Shown piece after piece: positions 13,139 through 25,594 of a stretch of DNA of 64,000 bases. The notes beneath the pieces were generated by a model, which was not told where the DNA came from, did not search any database, and saw nothing but the letters and a program-made list of their open reading frames with translations. Source of the stretch: Cladorhizidae sp. MBARI D1340-BT2 (lineage: Eukaryota; Porifera; Demospongiae; Poecilosclerida; Cladorhizidae); contig JAQNBH010000004.1 in NCBI GenBank assembly GCA_028752905.1, forward strand, positions 2,898,610 to 2,962,609, given 5' to 3'. Numbering within the stretch: the stretch's first letter is position 1; every line of letters begins with the position of its first letter. The position numbers and the translations under genes are program-made.

Positions 13139-15244
13139 TATAATATATGGGAATAGTGTAGTTCTCCACTGTTCTACTATAATATATGGGAATAGTGTAG
13201 TTCTCCACTGCTCTACTATAATATATGGGAATAGTGTAGTTCTCCACTGCTCCACTATAATATATGGGAATAGTGTAGTTCTCCACTCCTCCACTATAAT
13301 ATATGGTAATAGTGTAGTTCTCCACTGCTCCACTATAATATATGGGAATAGTGTAGTTCTCCACTCCTCCACTATAATATATGGGAATAGTGTAGTTCTC
13401 CACTCCTCCACTATAATATATGGGAATAGTGTAGTTCTCCACTGCTCTACTATAATATATGGGAATAGTGTAGTTCTCCACTGCTCTACTATAATATATG
13501 GGAATAGTGTAGTTCTCCACTCCTCCACTATAATATATGGGAATAGTGTAGTTCTCCACTGCTCCACTATAATATATGGGAATAGTGTAGTTCTCCACTG
13601 CTCTACTATAATATATGGGAATAGTGTAGTTCTCCACTGCTCTACTATAATATATGGGAATAGTGTAGTTCTCCACTGCTCTACTATAATATATGGGAAT
13701 AGTGTAGTTCTCCACTGCTCCACTATAATATATAGGAATAGTGTAGTTCTCCACTCCTCCACTATAATATATGGGAATAGTGTAGTTCTCCACTGCTCCA
13801 CTATAATATATGGGAATAGTGTAGTTCTCCACTGCTCCACTATAATATATGGGAATAGTGTAGTTCTCCACTGCTCTACTATAATATATGGGAATAGTGT
13901 AGTTCTCCACTACTCCACTATAATATATGGGAATAGTGTAGTTCTTCACTGCTCTACTATAATATATGGGAATAGTGTAGTTCTCCACTTCTCCACTATA
14001 ATATATGGGAATAGTGTAGTTCTCCACTCCTCCACTATAATATATGGGAATAGTGTAGTTCTCCACTGCTCCACTATAATATATGGGAATAGTGTAGTTC
14101 TCCACTCCTCTACTATAATATATGGGAATAGTGTAGTTCTCCACTGCTCTACTATAATATATGGGAATAGTGTAGTTCTCCACTACTCCACTATAATATA
14201 TGGGAATAGTGTAGTTCTCCACTCCTCCACTATAATATATAGGAATAGTGTAGTTCTCCACTGCTCTACTATAATATATGGGAATAGTGTAGTTCTCCAC
14301 TGCTCTACTATAATATATGGGAATAGTGTAGTTCTCCACTGCTCTACTATAATATATGGGAATAGTGTAGTTCTCCACTACTCCACTATAATATATGGGA
14401 ATAGTGTAGTTCTCCACTCCTCCACTATAATATATGGGAATAGTGTAGTTCTCCACTGCTCTACTATAATATATAGGAATAGTGTAGTTCTCCACTGCTC
14501 CACTATAATATATGGGAATAGTGTAGTTCTCCACTGCTCTACTATAATATATGGGAATAGTGTAGTTCTCCACTGCTCTACTATAATATATGGGAATAGT
14601 GTAGTTCTCCACTCCTCCACTATAATATATGGGAATAGTGTAGTTCTCCACTGCTCTACTATAATATATGGGAATAGTGTAGTTCTCCACTGCTCTACTA
14701 TAATATATGGGAATAGTGTAGTTCTCCACTCCTCCACTATAATATATGGGAATAGTGTAGTTCTCCACTCCTCCACTATAATATATGGGAATAGTGTAGT
14801 TCTCCACTCCTCCACTATAATATATGGGAATAGTGTAGTTCTCCACTGATCTACTATAATATATGGGAATAGTGTAGTTCTCCACTGCTCTACTATAATA
14901 TATGGGAATAGTGTAGTTCTCCACTCCTCCACTATAATATATGGGAATAGTGTAGTTCTCCACTGCTCTACTATAATATATGGGAATAGTGTAGTTCTCC
15001 ACTCCTCCACTATAATATATGGGAATAGTGTAGTTCTCCACTGCTCCACTATAATATATGGGAATAGTGTAGTTCTCCACTCCTCCACTATAATATATGG
15101 GAATAGTGTAGTTCTCCACTGCTCTACTATAATATATGGGAATAGTGTAGTTCTCCACGTCTCCACTATAATATATGGGAATAGTGTAGTTCTCCACTCC
15201 TCTACTATAATATATGGGAATAGTGTAGTTCTCCACTGCTCTAC

Positions 15245-15287
15245 TATAATAATTATATGGGAATAGTGTAGTTCTCCACTGCTCCAC
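15245..15287. repeat. 43-bp monomer (B2)
   Basis: It has the four-base core insertion, with AGATCTCC about 140 bp downstream as in B0 and B1. Here the preceding monomers carry CCTCTAC and CACGTCTCC changes instead of AAGAG. Confidence 0.95.
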
Positions 15288-15622
15288 TATAATATATGGG
15301 AATAGTGTAGTTCTCCACTGCTCTACTATAATATATTGGAATAGTGTAGTTCTCCACTCCTCCACTATAATATATGGGAATAGTGTAGATCTCCACTCCT
15401 CTACTATAATATATGGGAATAGTGTAGTTCTCCACTCCTCCACTATAATATATGGGAATAGTGTAGTTCTCCACTCCTCCACTATAATATATGGGAATAG
15501 TGTAGTTCTCCACTCCTCCACTATAATATATGGGAATAGTGTAGTTCTCCACTCCTCCACTATAATATATGGGAATAGTGTAGTTCTCCACTGCTCCACT
15601 ATAATATATGGGAATAGTGTAG

Positions 15623-16090
15623 TACTCCACTCCTCCACTATAATATATGGGAATAGTGTAGTTCTCCACTGCTCTACTATAATATATGGGAATAGTGTAG
15701 TTCTCCACTCCTCCACTATAATATATGGGAATAGTGTAGTTCTCTACTCCTCCACTATAATATATGGGAATAGTGTAGTTCTCCACTGCTCTACTATAAT
15801 ATATGGGAATAGTGTAGTTCTCCACTGCTCTACTATAATATATGGGAATAGTGTAGTACTCCACTCCTCCACTATAATATATGGGAATAGTGTAGTTCTC
15901 CACTGCTCTACTATAATATATGGGAATAGTGTAGTTCTCCACTCCTCCACTATAATATATGGGAATAGTGTAGTTCTCTACTCCTCCACTATAATATATG
16001 GGAATAGTGTAGTTCTCCACTGCTCTACTATAATATATGGGAATAGTGTAGTTCTCCACTGCTCTACTATAATATATGGGAATAGTGTAG
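15623..16090. repeat. 234-bp (6-monomer) tandem duplication in B2
   Basis: AGTACTCC recurs at 15,623 and 15,857, and TCTCTAC at 15,741 and 15,975. Both pairs are exactly 234 bp apart with the same box order between them. B0 has this segment once. The outer limits are approximate. Confidence 0.8.
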
Positions 16091-16520
16091 TTCTCCACTG
16101 CTCCACTATAATATATGGGAATAGTGTAGTTCTCCACTGCTCTACTATAATATATGGGAATAGTGTAGTTCTCCACTGCTCTACTATAATATATGGGAAT
16201 AGTGTAGTTCTCCACTGCTCTACTATAATATATGGGAGTAGTGTAGTTCTCCACTGCTCCACTATAATATATGGGAATAGTGTAGTTCTCCACTGCTCTA
16301 CTATAATATATGGGAATAGTGTAGTTCTCCACTGCTCCACTATAATATATGGGAATAGTGCAGTTCTCCACTGCTCCACTATAATATATGGGAATAGTGT
16401 AGTTCTCCACTGCTCCACTATAATATATGGGAATAGTGTAGTTCTCCACTGCTCTACTATAATATATGGGAATAGTGTAGTTCTCCACTGCTCCACTATA
16501 ATATATGGGAATAGTGTAGT

Positions 16521-16910
16521 ACTCCACTCCTCCACTATAATATATGGGAATAGTGTAGTTCTCCACTGCTCTACTATAATATATGGGAATAGTGTAGTTC
16601 TCCACTGCTCCACTATAATATATGGGAATAGTGTAGTTCTCCACTGCTCTACTATAATATATGGGAATAGTGTAGTTCTCCACTGCTCCACTATAATATA
16701 TGGGAATAGTGTAGTACTCCACTCCTCCACTATAATATATGGGAATAGTGTAGTTCTCCACTGCTCTACTATAATATATGGGAATAGTGTAGTTCTCCAC
16801 TGCTCTACTATAATATATGGGAATAGTGTAGTTCTCCACTGCTCCACTATAATATATGGGAATAGTGTAGTTCTCCACTGCTCTACTATAATATATGGGA
16901 ATAGTGTAGT
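16521..16910. repeat. 195-bp (5-monomer) tandem duplication in B2
   Basis: ACTCCACTCC (after GTAGT) recurs at 16,521 and 16,716, with the box order CCTCC, GCTCTAC, GCTCCAC, GCTCTAC, GCTCCAC in the first copy. The second copy diverges after the first few boxes, so only the start is firm. Confidence 0.6.
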
Positions 16911-17929
16911 TCTCCACTGCTCCACTATAATATATGGGAATAGTGTAGTTCTCCACTGCTCCACTATAATATATGGGAATAGTGTAGTTCTCCACTGCTC
17001 CACTATAATATATGGGAATAGTGTAGTTCTCCACTGCTCCACTATAATATATGGGAATAGTGTAGTTCTCCACTGCTCTACTATAATATATGGGAATAGT
17101 GTAGTTCTCCACTCCTCCACTATAATATATGGGAATAGTGTAGTTCTCCACTGCTCTACTATAATATATGGGAATAGTGTAGTTCTCCACTCCTCCACTA
17201 TAATATATGGGAATAGTGTAGTTCTCCACTGCTCCACTATAATATATGGGAATAGTGTAGTTCTCCACTCCTCCACTATAATATATGGGAATAGTGTAGT
17301 TCTCCACTCCTCCACTATAATATATGGGAATAGTGTAGTTCTCCACTGCTCCACTATAATATATGGGAATAGTGTAGTTCTCCACTGCTCCACTATAATA
17401 TATGGGAATAGTGTAGTTCTCCACTCCTCCACTATAATATATGGGAATAGTGTAGTTCTCCACTCCTCCACTATAATATATGGGAATAGTGTAGTTCTCC
17501 ACTGCTCTACTATAATATATGGGAATAGTGTAGTTCTCCACTGCTCTACTATAATATATGGGAATAGTGTAGTTCTCCACTCCTCCACTATAATATATGG
17601 GAATAGTGTAGTTCTCCACTCCTCCACTATAATATATGGGAATAGTGTAGTTCTCTACTGCTCTACTATAATATATGGGAATAGTGTAGTTCTCTACTGC
17701 TATACTATAATATATGGGAATAGTGTAGTGCTCCACTGCTCCACTATAATATATGGGAATAGTGTAGTTCTCCACTGCTCCACTATAATATATGGGAATA
17801 GTGTAGTTCTCCACTGCTCTACTATAATATATGGGAATAGTGTAGTTCTCCACTGCTCTACTATAATATATGGGAATAGTGTAGTTCTCCACTGCTCTAC
17901 TATAATATATGGGAATAGTGTAGTTCTCC

Positions 17930-19020
17930 ACTGCTCTACTATAATATATGGGAATAGTGTAGTTCTCCACTCCTCCACTATAATATATGGGAATAGTGTA
18001 GTTCTCCACTGCTCCACTATAATATAAGGGAATAGTGTAGTTCTCCACTCCTCCACTATAATATATGGGAATAGTGTAGTTCTGCACTCCTCCACTATAA
18101 TATATGGGAATAGTGTAGTTCTCCACTCCTCCACTATAATATATGGGAATAGTGTAGTTCTCCACTCCTCCACTATAATATATGGGAATAGTGTAGTTCT
18201 CCACTCCTCCACTATAATATATGGGAATAGTGTAGTTCTCCACTGCTCTACTATAATATATGGGAATAGTGTAGTTCTCCACTCCTCCACTATAATATAT
18301 GGGAATAGTGTAGTTCTCCACTGCTCTACTATAATATATGGGAATAGTGTAGTTCTCCACTGCTCTACTATAATATATGGGAATAGTGTAGTTCTCCACT
18401 CCTCCACTATAATATATGGGAATAGTGTAGTTCTCCACTCCTCCACTATAATATATGGGAATAGTGTAGTTCTCCACTGCTCTACTATAATATATGGGAA
18501 TAGTGTAGTTCTCCACTCCTCCACTATAATATATGGGAATAGTGTAGTTCTCCACTGCTCCACTATAATATAAGGGAATAGTGTAGTTCTCCACTCCTCC
18601 ACTATAATATATGGGAATAGTGTAGTTCTGCACTCCTCCACTATAATATATGGGAATAGTGTAGTTCTCCACTCCTCCACTATAATATATGGGAATAGTG
18701 TAGTTCTCCACTCCTCCACTATAATATATGGGAATAGTGTAGTTCTCCACTGCTCTACTATAATATATGGGAATAGTGTAGTTCTCCACTGCTATACTAT
18801 AATATATGGGAATAGTATAGTTCTCCACTGCTCCACTATAATATATGGGAATAGTGTAGTGCTCCACTGCTCTACTATAATATATGGGAATAGTGTAGTT
18901 CTCCACTGCTCCACTATAATATATGAGAAGAGTGTAGTTCTCCACTGCTCCACTATAATATATGGGAATATTGTAGTTCTCCACTCCTCCACTATAATAT
19001 ATGGGAATAGTGTAGTTCTC
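17930..19020. repeat. 546-bp (14-monomer) tandem duplication of the block tail
   Basis: TAAGGG recurs at 18,025 and 18,571, and TCTGCACTCC at 18,081 and 18,627; both pairs are exactly 546 bp apart. Every other complete tail has one copy of this pair of variants. The ends are approximate, and the second copy runs into the head of B3. Confidence 0.85.
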
Positions 19021-19148
19021 CACTCCTCCACTATAATATATGGGAATAGTGTAGTTCTCCACTGCTCCACTATAATATATGGGAATATTGTAGTTCTCCA
19101 CTGCTCCACTATAATATATGGGAATAGTGTAGTTCTCCACTGCTCTAC

Positions 19149-19177
19149 TATAATAGTGTAGTTCTCCACTCCTCCAC
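19149..19177. repeat. 29-bp monomer (B3 only)
   Basis: Ten bases of the core are missing, so ATAATAGTG replaces the usual core through AATAGTG. The ends of the deletion share AATA, which suits slippage. This shortest monomer occurs once. Confidence 0.95.
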
Positions 19178-21751
19178 TATAATATATGGGAATAGTGTAG
19201 TTCTCCACTGCTCTACTATAATATATGGGAATAGTGTAGTTCTCCACTGCTCCACTATAATATATGGGAATAGTGTTGTTCTCAACTCCTCCACTATAAT
19301 ATATGGGAATAGTGTAGTTCTCCACTCCTCCACTATAATATATGGGAATAGTGTAGTTCTCCACTGCTCCACTATAATATATGGGAATAGTGTAGTTCTC
19401 CACTCCTCCACTATAATATATGGGAATGGTGTAGTTCTCCACTCCTCCACTATAATATATGGGAATAGTGTAGTTCTCCACTCCTCCACTATAATATATG
19501 GGAATAGTGTAGTTCTCCACTCCTCTACTATAATATATGGGAATAGTGTAGTTCTCCACTCCTCCACTATAGTATATGGGAATAGTGTAGTTCTCCACTC
19601 CTCTACTATAATATATGGGAATAGTGTAGTTCTCCACTTCTCCACTATAATATATGGGAATAGTGTAGTTCTCCACTGCTCCACTATAATATATGGGAAT
19701 AGTGTAGTTCTCCACTCCTCCACTATAATATATGGGAATAGTGTAGTTCTCCACTGCTCTACTATAATATATGGGAATAGTGTAGTTCTCCACTCCTCCA
19801 CTATAATATATGGGAATAGTGTAGTTCTCCACTGCTCTACTATAATATATGGGAATAGTGTAGTTCTCTACTGCTCCACTATAATATATGGGAATAGTGT
19901 AGTTCTCCACTGCTCTACTATAATATATGGGAATAGTGTAGTTCTCCACTGCTCCACTATAATATATGGGAATAGTGTAGTTCTCCACTCCTCCACTATA
20001 ATATATGGGAATAGTGTAGTTCTCAACTGCTCTACTATAATATATGGGAATAGTGTAGTTCTCCACTCCTCCACTATAATATATGGGAATAGTGTAGTTC
20101 TCAACTGCTCTACTATAATATATGGGAATAGTGTAGTTCTCCACTCCTCCACTATAATATATGGGAATAGTGTAGTTCTCCACTGCTCCACTATAATATA
20201 TGGGAATAGTGTAGTTCTCCACTCCTCCACTATAATATATGGGAATAGTGTAGTTCTCCACTGCTCCACTATAATATATTGGAATAGTGTAGTTCTCCAC
20301 TCCTCCACTATAATATATGGGAATAGTGTAGTTCTCCACTGCTCTACTATAATATATGGGAATATTGTAGTTCTCCACTCCTCCACTATAATATATGGGA
20401 ATAGTGTAGTTCTCCACTCCTACACTATAATATATGGGAATAGTGTAGTTCTCCACTCCTCCACTATAATATATGGGAATAGTGTAGTTCTCCACTGCTC
20501 CACTATAATATATGGGAATAGTGTAGTTCTCCACTCCTCCACTATAATATATGGGAATAGTGTAGTTCTCCACTCCTCCACTATAATATATGGGAATAGT
20601 GTAGTTCTCCACTCCTCCACTATAATATATGGGAATAGTGTAGTTCTCCACTGCTCTACTATAATATATGGGAATAGTGTAGTTCTCCACTGCTCCACTA
20701 TAATATATGGGAATAGTGTAGTTCTCCACTGCTCTACTATAATATATGGGAATAGTGTAGTTCTCCACTCCTCTACTATAATATATGGGAATAGTGTAGT
20801 TCTCCACTGCTCCACTATAATATATGGGAATAGTGTAGTTCTCCACTGCTCCACTATAATATATGGGAATATTGTAGTTCTCCACTGCTCCACTATAATA
20901 TATGGGAATAGTGTAGTTCTCCACTGCTCCACTATAATATATGGGAATAGTGTAGTTCTCCACTGCTCCACTATAATATATGGGAATAGTGTAGTTCTCC
21001 ACTCCTCCACTATAATATATGGGAATAGTGTAGTTCTCCACTCCTCCACTATAATATATGGGAATAGGGTAGTTCTCCACTGCTCTACTATAATATATGG
21101 GAATAGTGTAGTTCTCCACTGCTCCACTATAATATATGGGAATAGTGTTGTTCTCAACTCCTCCACTATAATATATGGGAATAGTGTAGTTCTCCACTGC
21201 TCCACTATAATATATGGGAATAGTGTAGTTCTCCACTGCTCCACTATAATATATGGGAATAGTGTAGTTCTCCACTCCTCCACTATAATATATGGGAATG
21301 GTGTAGTTCTCCACTCCTCCACTATAATATATGGGAATAGTGTAGTTCTCCACTGCTCTACTATAATATATGGGAATAGTGTAGTTCTCCACTGCTCTAC
21401 TATAATATATGGGAATAGTGTAGTTCTCCACTCCTCCACTATAATATATGGGAATAGTGTAGTTCTCCACTGCTCCACTATAATATATGGGAATAGTGTA
21501 GTTCTCCACTTCTCCTCTATAATATATGGGAATAGTGTAGTTCTCCACTGCTCCACTATAATATATGGGAATAGTGTAGTTCTCCACTGCTCCACTATAA
21601 TATATGGGAATAGTGTAGTTCTCCACTGCTCTACTATAATATATGGGAATAGTGTAGTTCTCCACTGCTCTACTATAATATATGGGAATAGTGTAGTTCT
21701 CCACTACTCCACTATAATATATGGGAATAGTGTAGTTCTCCACTGCTCTAC

Positions 21752-21782
21752 TATAATATATGGGAATAGTGTAGTACTCCAC
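21752..21782. repeat. 31-bp monomer, class b (B3, first copy)
   Basis: It has an eight-base box deletion like class a, but with GTAGTACTCC before it, so it is an independent event. It sits at the boundary of a 1,240-bp tandem duplication. Confidence 0.95.
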
Positions 21783-22991
21783 TATAATATATGGGAATAG
21801 TGTAGTTCTCCACTCCTCCACTATAATATATGGGAATAGTGTAGTTCTCCACTGCTCCACTATAATATATGGGAATAGTGTAGTTCTCCACTCCTCTACT
21901 ATAATATATGGGAATAGTGTAGTTCTCCACTGCTCTACTATAATATATGGGAATAGTGTAGTTCTCCACTACTCTACTATAATATATGGGAATAGTGTAG
22001 TTCTCCACTGCTCTACTATAATATATGGGAATAGTGTAGTTCTCCACTCCTCCACTATAATATATGGGAATAGTGTAGTTCTCCACTGCTCCACTATAAT
22101 ATATGGGAATAGTGTAGTTCTCCACTGCTCCACTATAATATATGGGAATAGTGTAGTTCTCCACTCCTCCACTATAATATATGGGAATAGTGCAGTTCTC
22201 CACTGCTCTACTATAATATATGGGAATAGTGTAGTTCTCCACTGCTCTACTATAATATATGGGAATAGTGTAGTTCTCCACTGCTCTACTATAATATATG
22301 GGAATAGTGTAGTTCTCCACTCCTCTACTATAATATATGGGAATAGTGTAGTTCTCCACTGCTCCACTATAATATATTGGAATAGTGTAGTTCTCCACTG
22401 CTCTACTATAATATATGGGAATAGTGTAGTTCTCCACTCCTCCACTATAATATATGGGAATAGTGTAGTTCTCCACTCCTCCACTATAATATATGGGAAT
22501 AGTGTAGTTCTCCACTACTCTACTATAATATATGGGAATAGTGTAGTTCTCCACTGCTCCACTATAATATATGGGAATAGTGTAGTTCTCCACTCCTCCA
22601 CTATAATATATGGGAATAGTGTAGTTCTCCACTCCTCCACTATAATATATGGGAATAGTGTAGTTCTCCACTGCTCTACTATAATATATGGGAATAGTGT
22701 AGTTCTCCACTGCTCTACTATAATATATGGGAATAGTGTAGTTCTCCACTCCTCCACTATAATATATGGGAATAGTGTAGTTCTCCACTGCTCCACTATA
22801 ATATATGGGAATAGTGTAGTTCTCCACTGCTCCACTATAATATATGGGAATAGTGTAGTTCTCCACTGCTCTACTATAATATATGGGAATAGTGTAGTTC
22901 TCCACTGCTCTACTATAATATATGGGAATAGTGTAGTTCTCCACTACTCCACTATAATATATGGGAATAGTGTAGTTCTCCACTGCTCTAC

Positions 22992-23022
22992 TATAATATA
23001 TGGGAATAGTGTAGTACTCCAC
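22992..23022. repeat. 31-bp monomer, class b (B3, second copy)
   Basis: It is identical in form to the monomer at 21,752 and lies exactly 1,240 bp downstream (32 monomers minus 8 bp). Confidence 0.95.
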
Positions 23023-24738
23023 TATAATATATGGGAATAGTGTAGTTCTCCACTCCTCCACTATAATATATGGGAATAGTGTAGTTCTCCACTGCTCCAC
23101 TATAATATATGGGAATAGTGTAGTTCTCCACTCCTCTACTATAATATATGGGAATAGTGTAGTTCTCCACTGCTCTACTATAATATATGGGAATAGTGTA
23201 GTTCTCCACTACTCTACTATAATATATGGGAATAGTGTAGTTCTCCACTGCTCTACTATAATATATGGGAATAGTGTAGTTCTCCACTGCTCTACTATAA
23301 TATATGGGAATAGTGTAGTTCTCCACTGCTCTACTATAATATATGGGAATAGTGTAGTTCTCCACTGCTCTACTATAATATATGGGAATAGTGTAGTTCT
23401 CCACTCCTCTACTATAATATATGGGAATAGTGTAGTTCTCCACTGCTCCACTATAATATATTGGAATAGTGTAGTTCTCCACTGCTCTACTATAATATAT
23501 GGGAATAGTGTAGTTCTCCACTCCTCCACTATAATATATGGGAATAGTGTAGTTCTCCACTCCTCCACTATAATATATGGGAATAGTGTAGTTCTCCACT
23601 ACTCTACTATAATATATGGGAATAGTGTAGTTCTCCACTGCTCCACTATAATATATGGGAATAGTGTAGTTCTCCACTCCTCCACTATAATATATGGGAA
23701 TAGTGTAGTTCTCCACTCCTCCACTATAATATATGGGAATAGTGTAGTTCTCCACTGCTCTACTATAATATATGGGAATAGTGTAGTTCTCCACTGCTCT
23801 ACTATAATATATGGGAATAGTGTAGTTCTCCACTCCTCCACTATAATATATGGGAATAGTGTAGTTCTCCACTCCTCCACTATAATATATGGGAATAGTG
23901 TAGTTCTCCACTGCTCCACTATAATATATGGGAATAGTGTGGTTCTCCACTGCTCTACTATAATATATGGGAATAGTGTAGTTCTCCACTGCTCCACTAT
24001 AATATATGGGAATAGTGTAGTTCTCCACTGCTCTACTATAATATATGGGAATAGTGTAGTTCTCCACTCATCCACTATAATATATGGGAATAGTGTAGTT
24101 CTCCACTGCTCTACTATAATATATGGCAATAGTGTAGTTCTCCACTCCTCCACTATAATATATGGGAATAGTGTAGTTCTCCACTCCTCCACTATAATAT
24201 ATGGGAATAGTGTAGTTCTCCACTCCTCCACTATAATATATGGGAATAGTGTAGTTCTCCACTGCTCTACTATAATATATGGGAATAGTGTAGTTCTCCA
24301 CTGCTCCACTATAATATATGGGAATAGTGTAGTTCTCCACTGCTCTACTATAATATATGGGAATAGTGTAGTTCTCCACTCCTCCACTATAATATATGGG
24401 AATAGTGTAGTTCTCCACTGCTCTACTATAATATATGGGAATAGTGTAGTTCTCCACTCCTCCACTATAATATATGGGAATAGTGTAGTTCTCCACTGCT
24501 CTACTATAATATATGGGAATAGTGTAGTTCTCCACTGCTCCACTATAATATATGGGAATAGTGTAGTTCTCTACTCCTCCACTATAATATATGGGAATAG
24601 TGTAGTTCTCCACTCCTCCACTATAATATATGGGAATAGTGTAGTTCTCCACTGCTCTACTATAATATATGGGAATAGTGTAGTTCTCCACTGCTCCACT
24701 ATAATATATGGGAATAGTGTAGTTCTCCACTGCTCTAC

Positions 24739-24781
24739 TATAATAATTATATGGGAATAGTGTAGTTCTCCACTGCTCCAC
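24739..24781. repeat. 43-bp monomer (B3)
   Basis: It has the four-base core insertion shared with B0, B1, B2 and B7. In this copy neither the preceding AAGAG nor the following AGATCTCC is present. Confidence 0.95.
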
Positions 24782-25594
24782 TATAATATATGGGAATAGT
24801 GTAGTTCTCCACTGCTCTACTATAATATATTGGAATAGTGTAGTTCTCCACTCCTCCACTATAATATATGGGAATAGTGTAGTTCTCCACTCCTCCACTA
24901 TAATATATGGGAATAGTGTAGTTCTCCACTCCTCCACTATAATATATGGGAATAGTGTAGTTCTCCACTCCTCCACTATAATATATGGGAATAGTGTAGT
25001 TCTCCACTCCTCCACTATAATATATGGGAATAGTGTAGTTCTCCACTCCTCCACTATAATATATGGGAATAGTGTAGTTCTCCACTGCTCCACTATAATA
25101 TATGGGAATAGTGTAGTACTCCACTCCTCCACTATAATATATGGGAATAGTGTAGTTCTCCACTGCTCTACTATAATATATGGGAATAGTGTAGTTCTCC
25201 ACTCCTCCACTATAATATATGGGAATAGTGTAGTTCTCCACTCCTCCACTATAATATATGGGAATAGTGTAGTTCTCCACTCCTCCACTATAATATATGG
25301 GAATAGTGTAGTTCTCCACTGCTCCACTATAATATATGGGAATAGTGTAGTTCTCCACTGCTCTACTATAATATATGGGAATAGTGTAGTTCTCCACTGC
25401 TCTACTATAATATATGGGAATAGTGTAGTTCTCCACTCCTCCACTATAATATATGGGAATAGTGTAGTTCTCCACTCCTCCACTATAATATATGGGAATA
25501 GTGTAGTTCTCCACTCCTCCACTATAATATATGGGAATAGTGTAGTTCTCCACTGCTCTACTATAATATATGGGAATAGTGTAGTTCTCCAATG

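Larger units (their letters stand above)
10411..18791. repeat. Macro-block B2 (8,381 bp)
   Basis: It begins with the head monomer (CTATACTA at 10,411, ATAGTATAG at 10,431-10,439). Next come GTGCTCC at 10,478, a GAGAAGAG variant, two AATATT variants, TTGTTCTCAAC at 10,823 and TATAGTATA at 11,123. It carries the same 31-bp monomer (13,108) and 43-bp monomer (15,245) as B0 and B1, so it belongs to the same family. It is longer because its tail has expanded by local duplications: six monomers near 15.6-16.1 kb, five monomers near 16.5-16.9 kb and fourteen monomers near 17.9-19.0 kb. A half-changed head monomer (left arm only) lies at about 17,700. The end is set by the next head monomer at 18,792. 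Confidence 0.8.
21752..24067. repeat. 1,240-bp tandem duplication in B3
   Basis: Two class-b 31-bp monomers lie 1,240 bp apart. The box order after each matches, including ACTCTAC variants and TATTGG near 22,376 and 23,460. The second copy later lacks four monomers (the shift falls from 1,240 to 1,084). CTCATCC at about 24,068 marks the end of the second copy. Confidence 0.85.
18792..25594. repeat. Macro-block B3 (6,803 bp)
   Basis: It begins with the head monomer at 18,792 and shares GTGCTCC, GAGAAGAG and AATATT landmarks with B2 and B8. TTGTTCTCAAC lies near 19,275 and TATAGTATA at 19,572. Unique to it is a 29-bp monomer at 19,149. It carries a second class of 31-bp monomer (GTAGTACTCC joined directly to ACTATA) at 21,752 and 22,992, which it shares only with B8. 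The 43-bp monomer (24,739) is present but the AGATCTCC variant that follows it in B0, B1, B2 and B7 is absent. CTCATCC at about 24,068, followed by ATATGGCAAT, is also shared only with B8. Confidence 0.8.
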
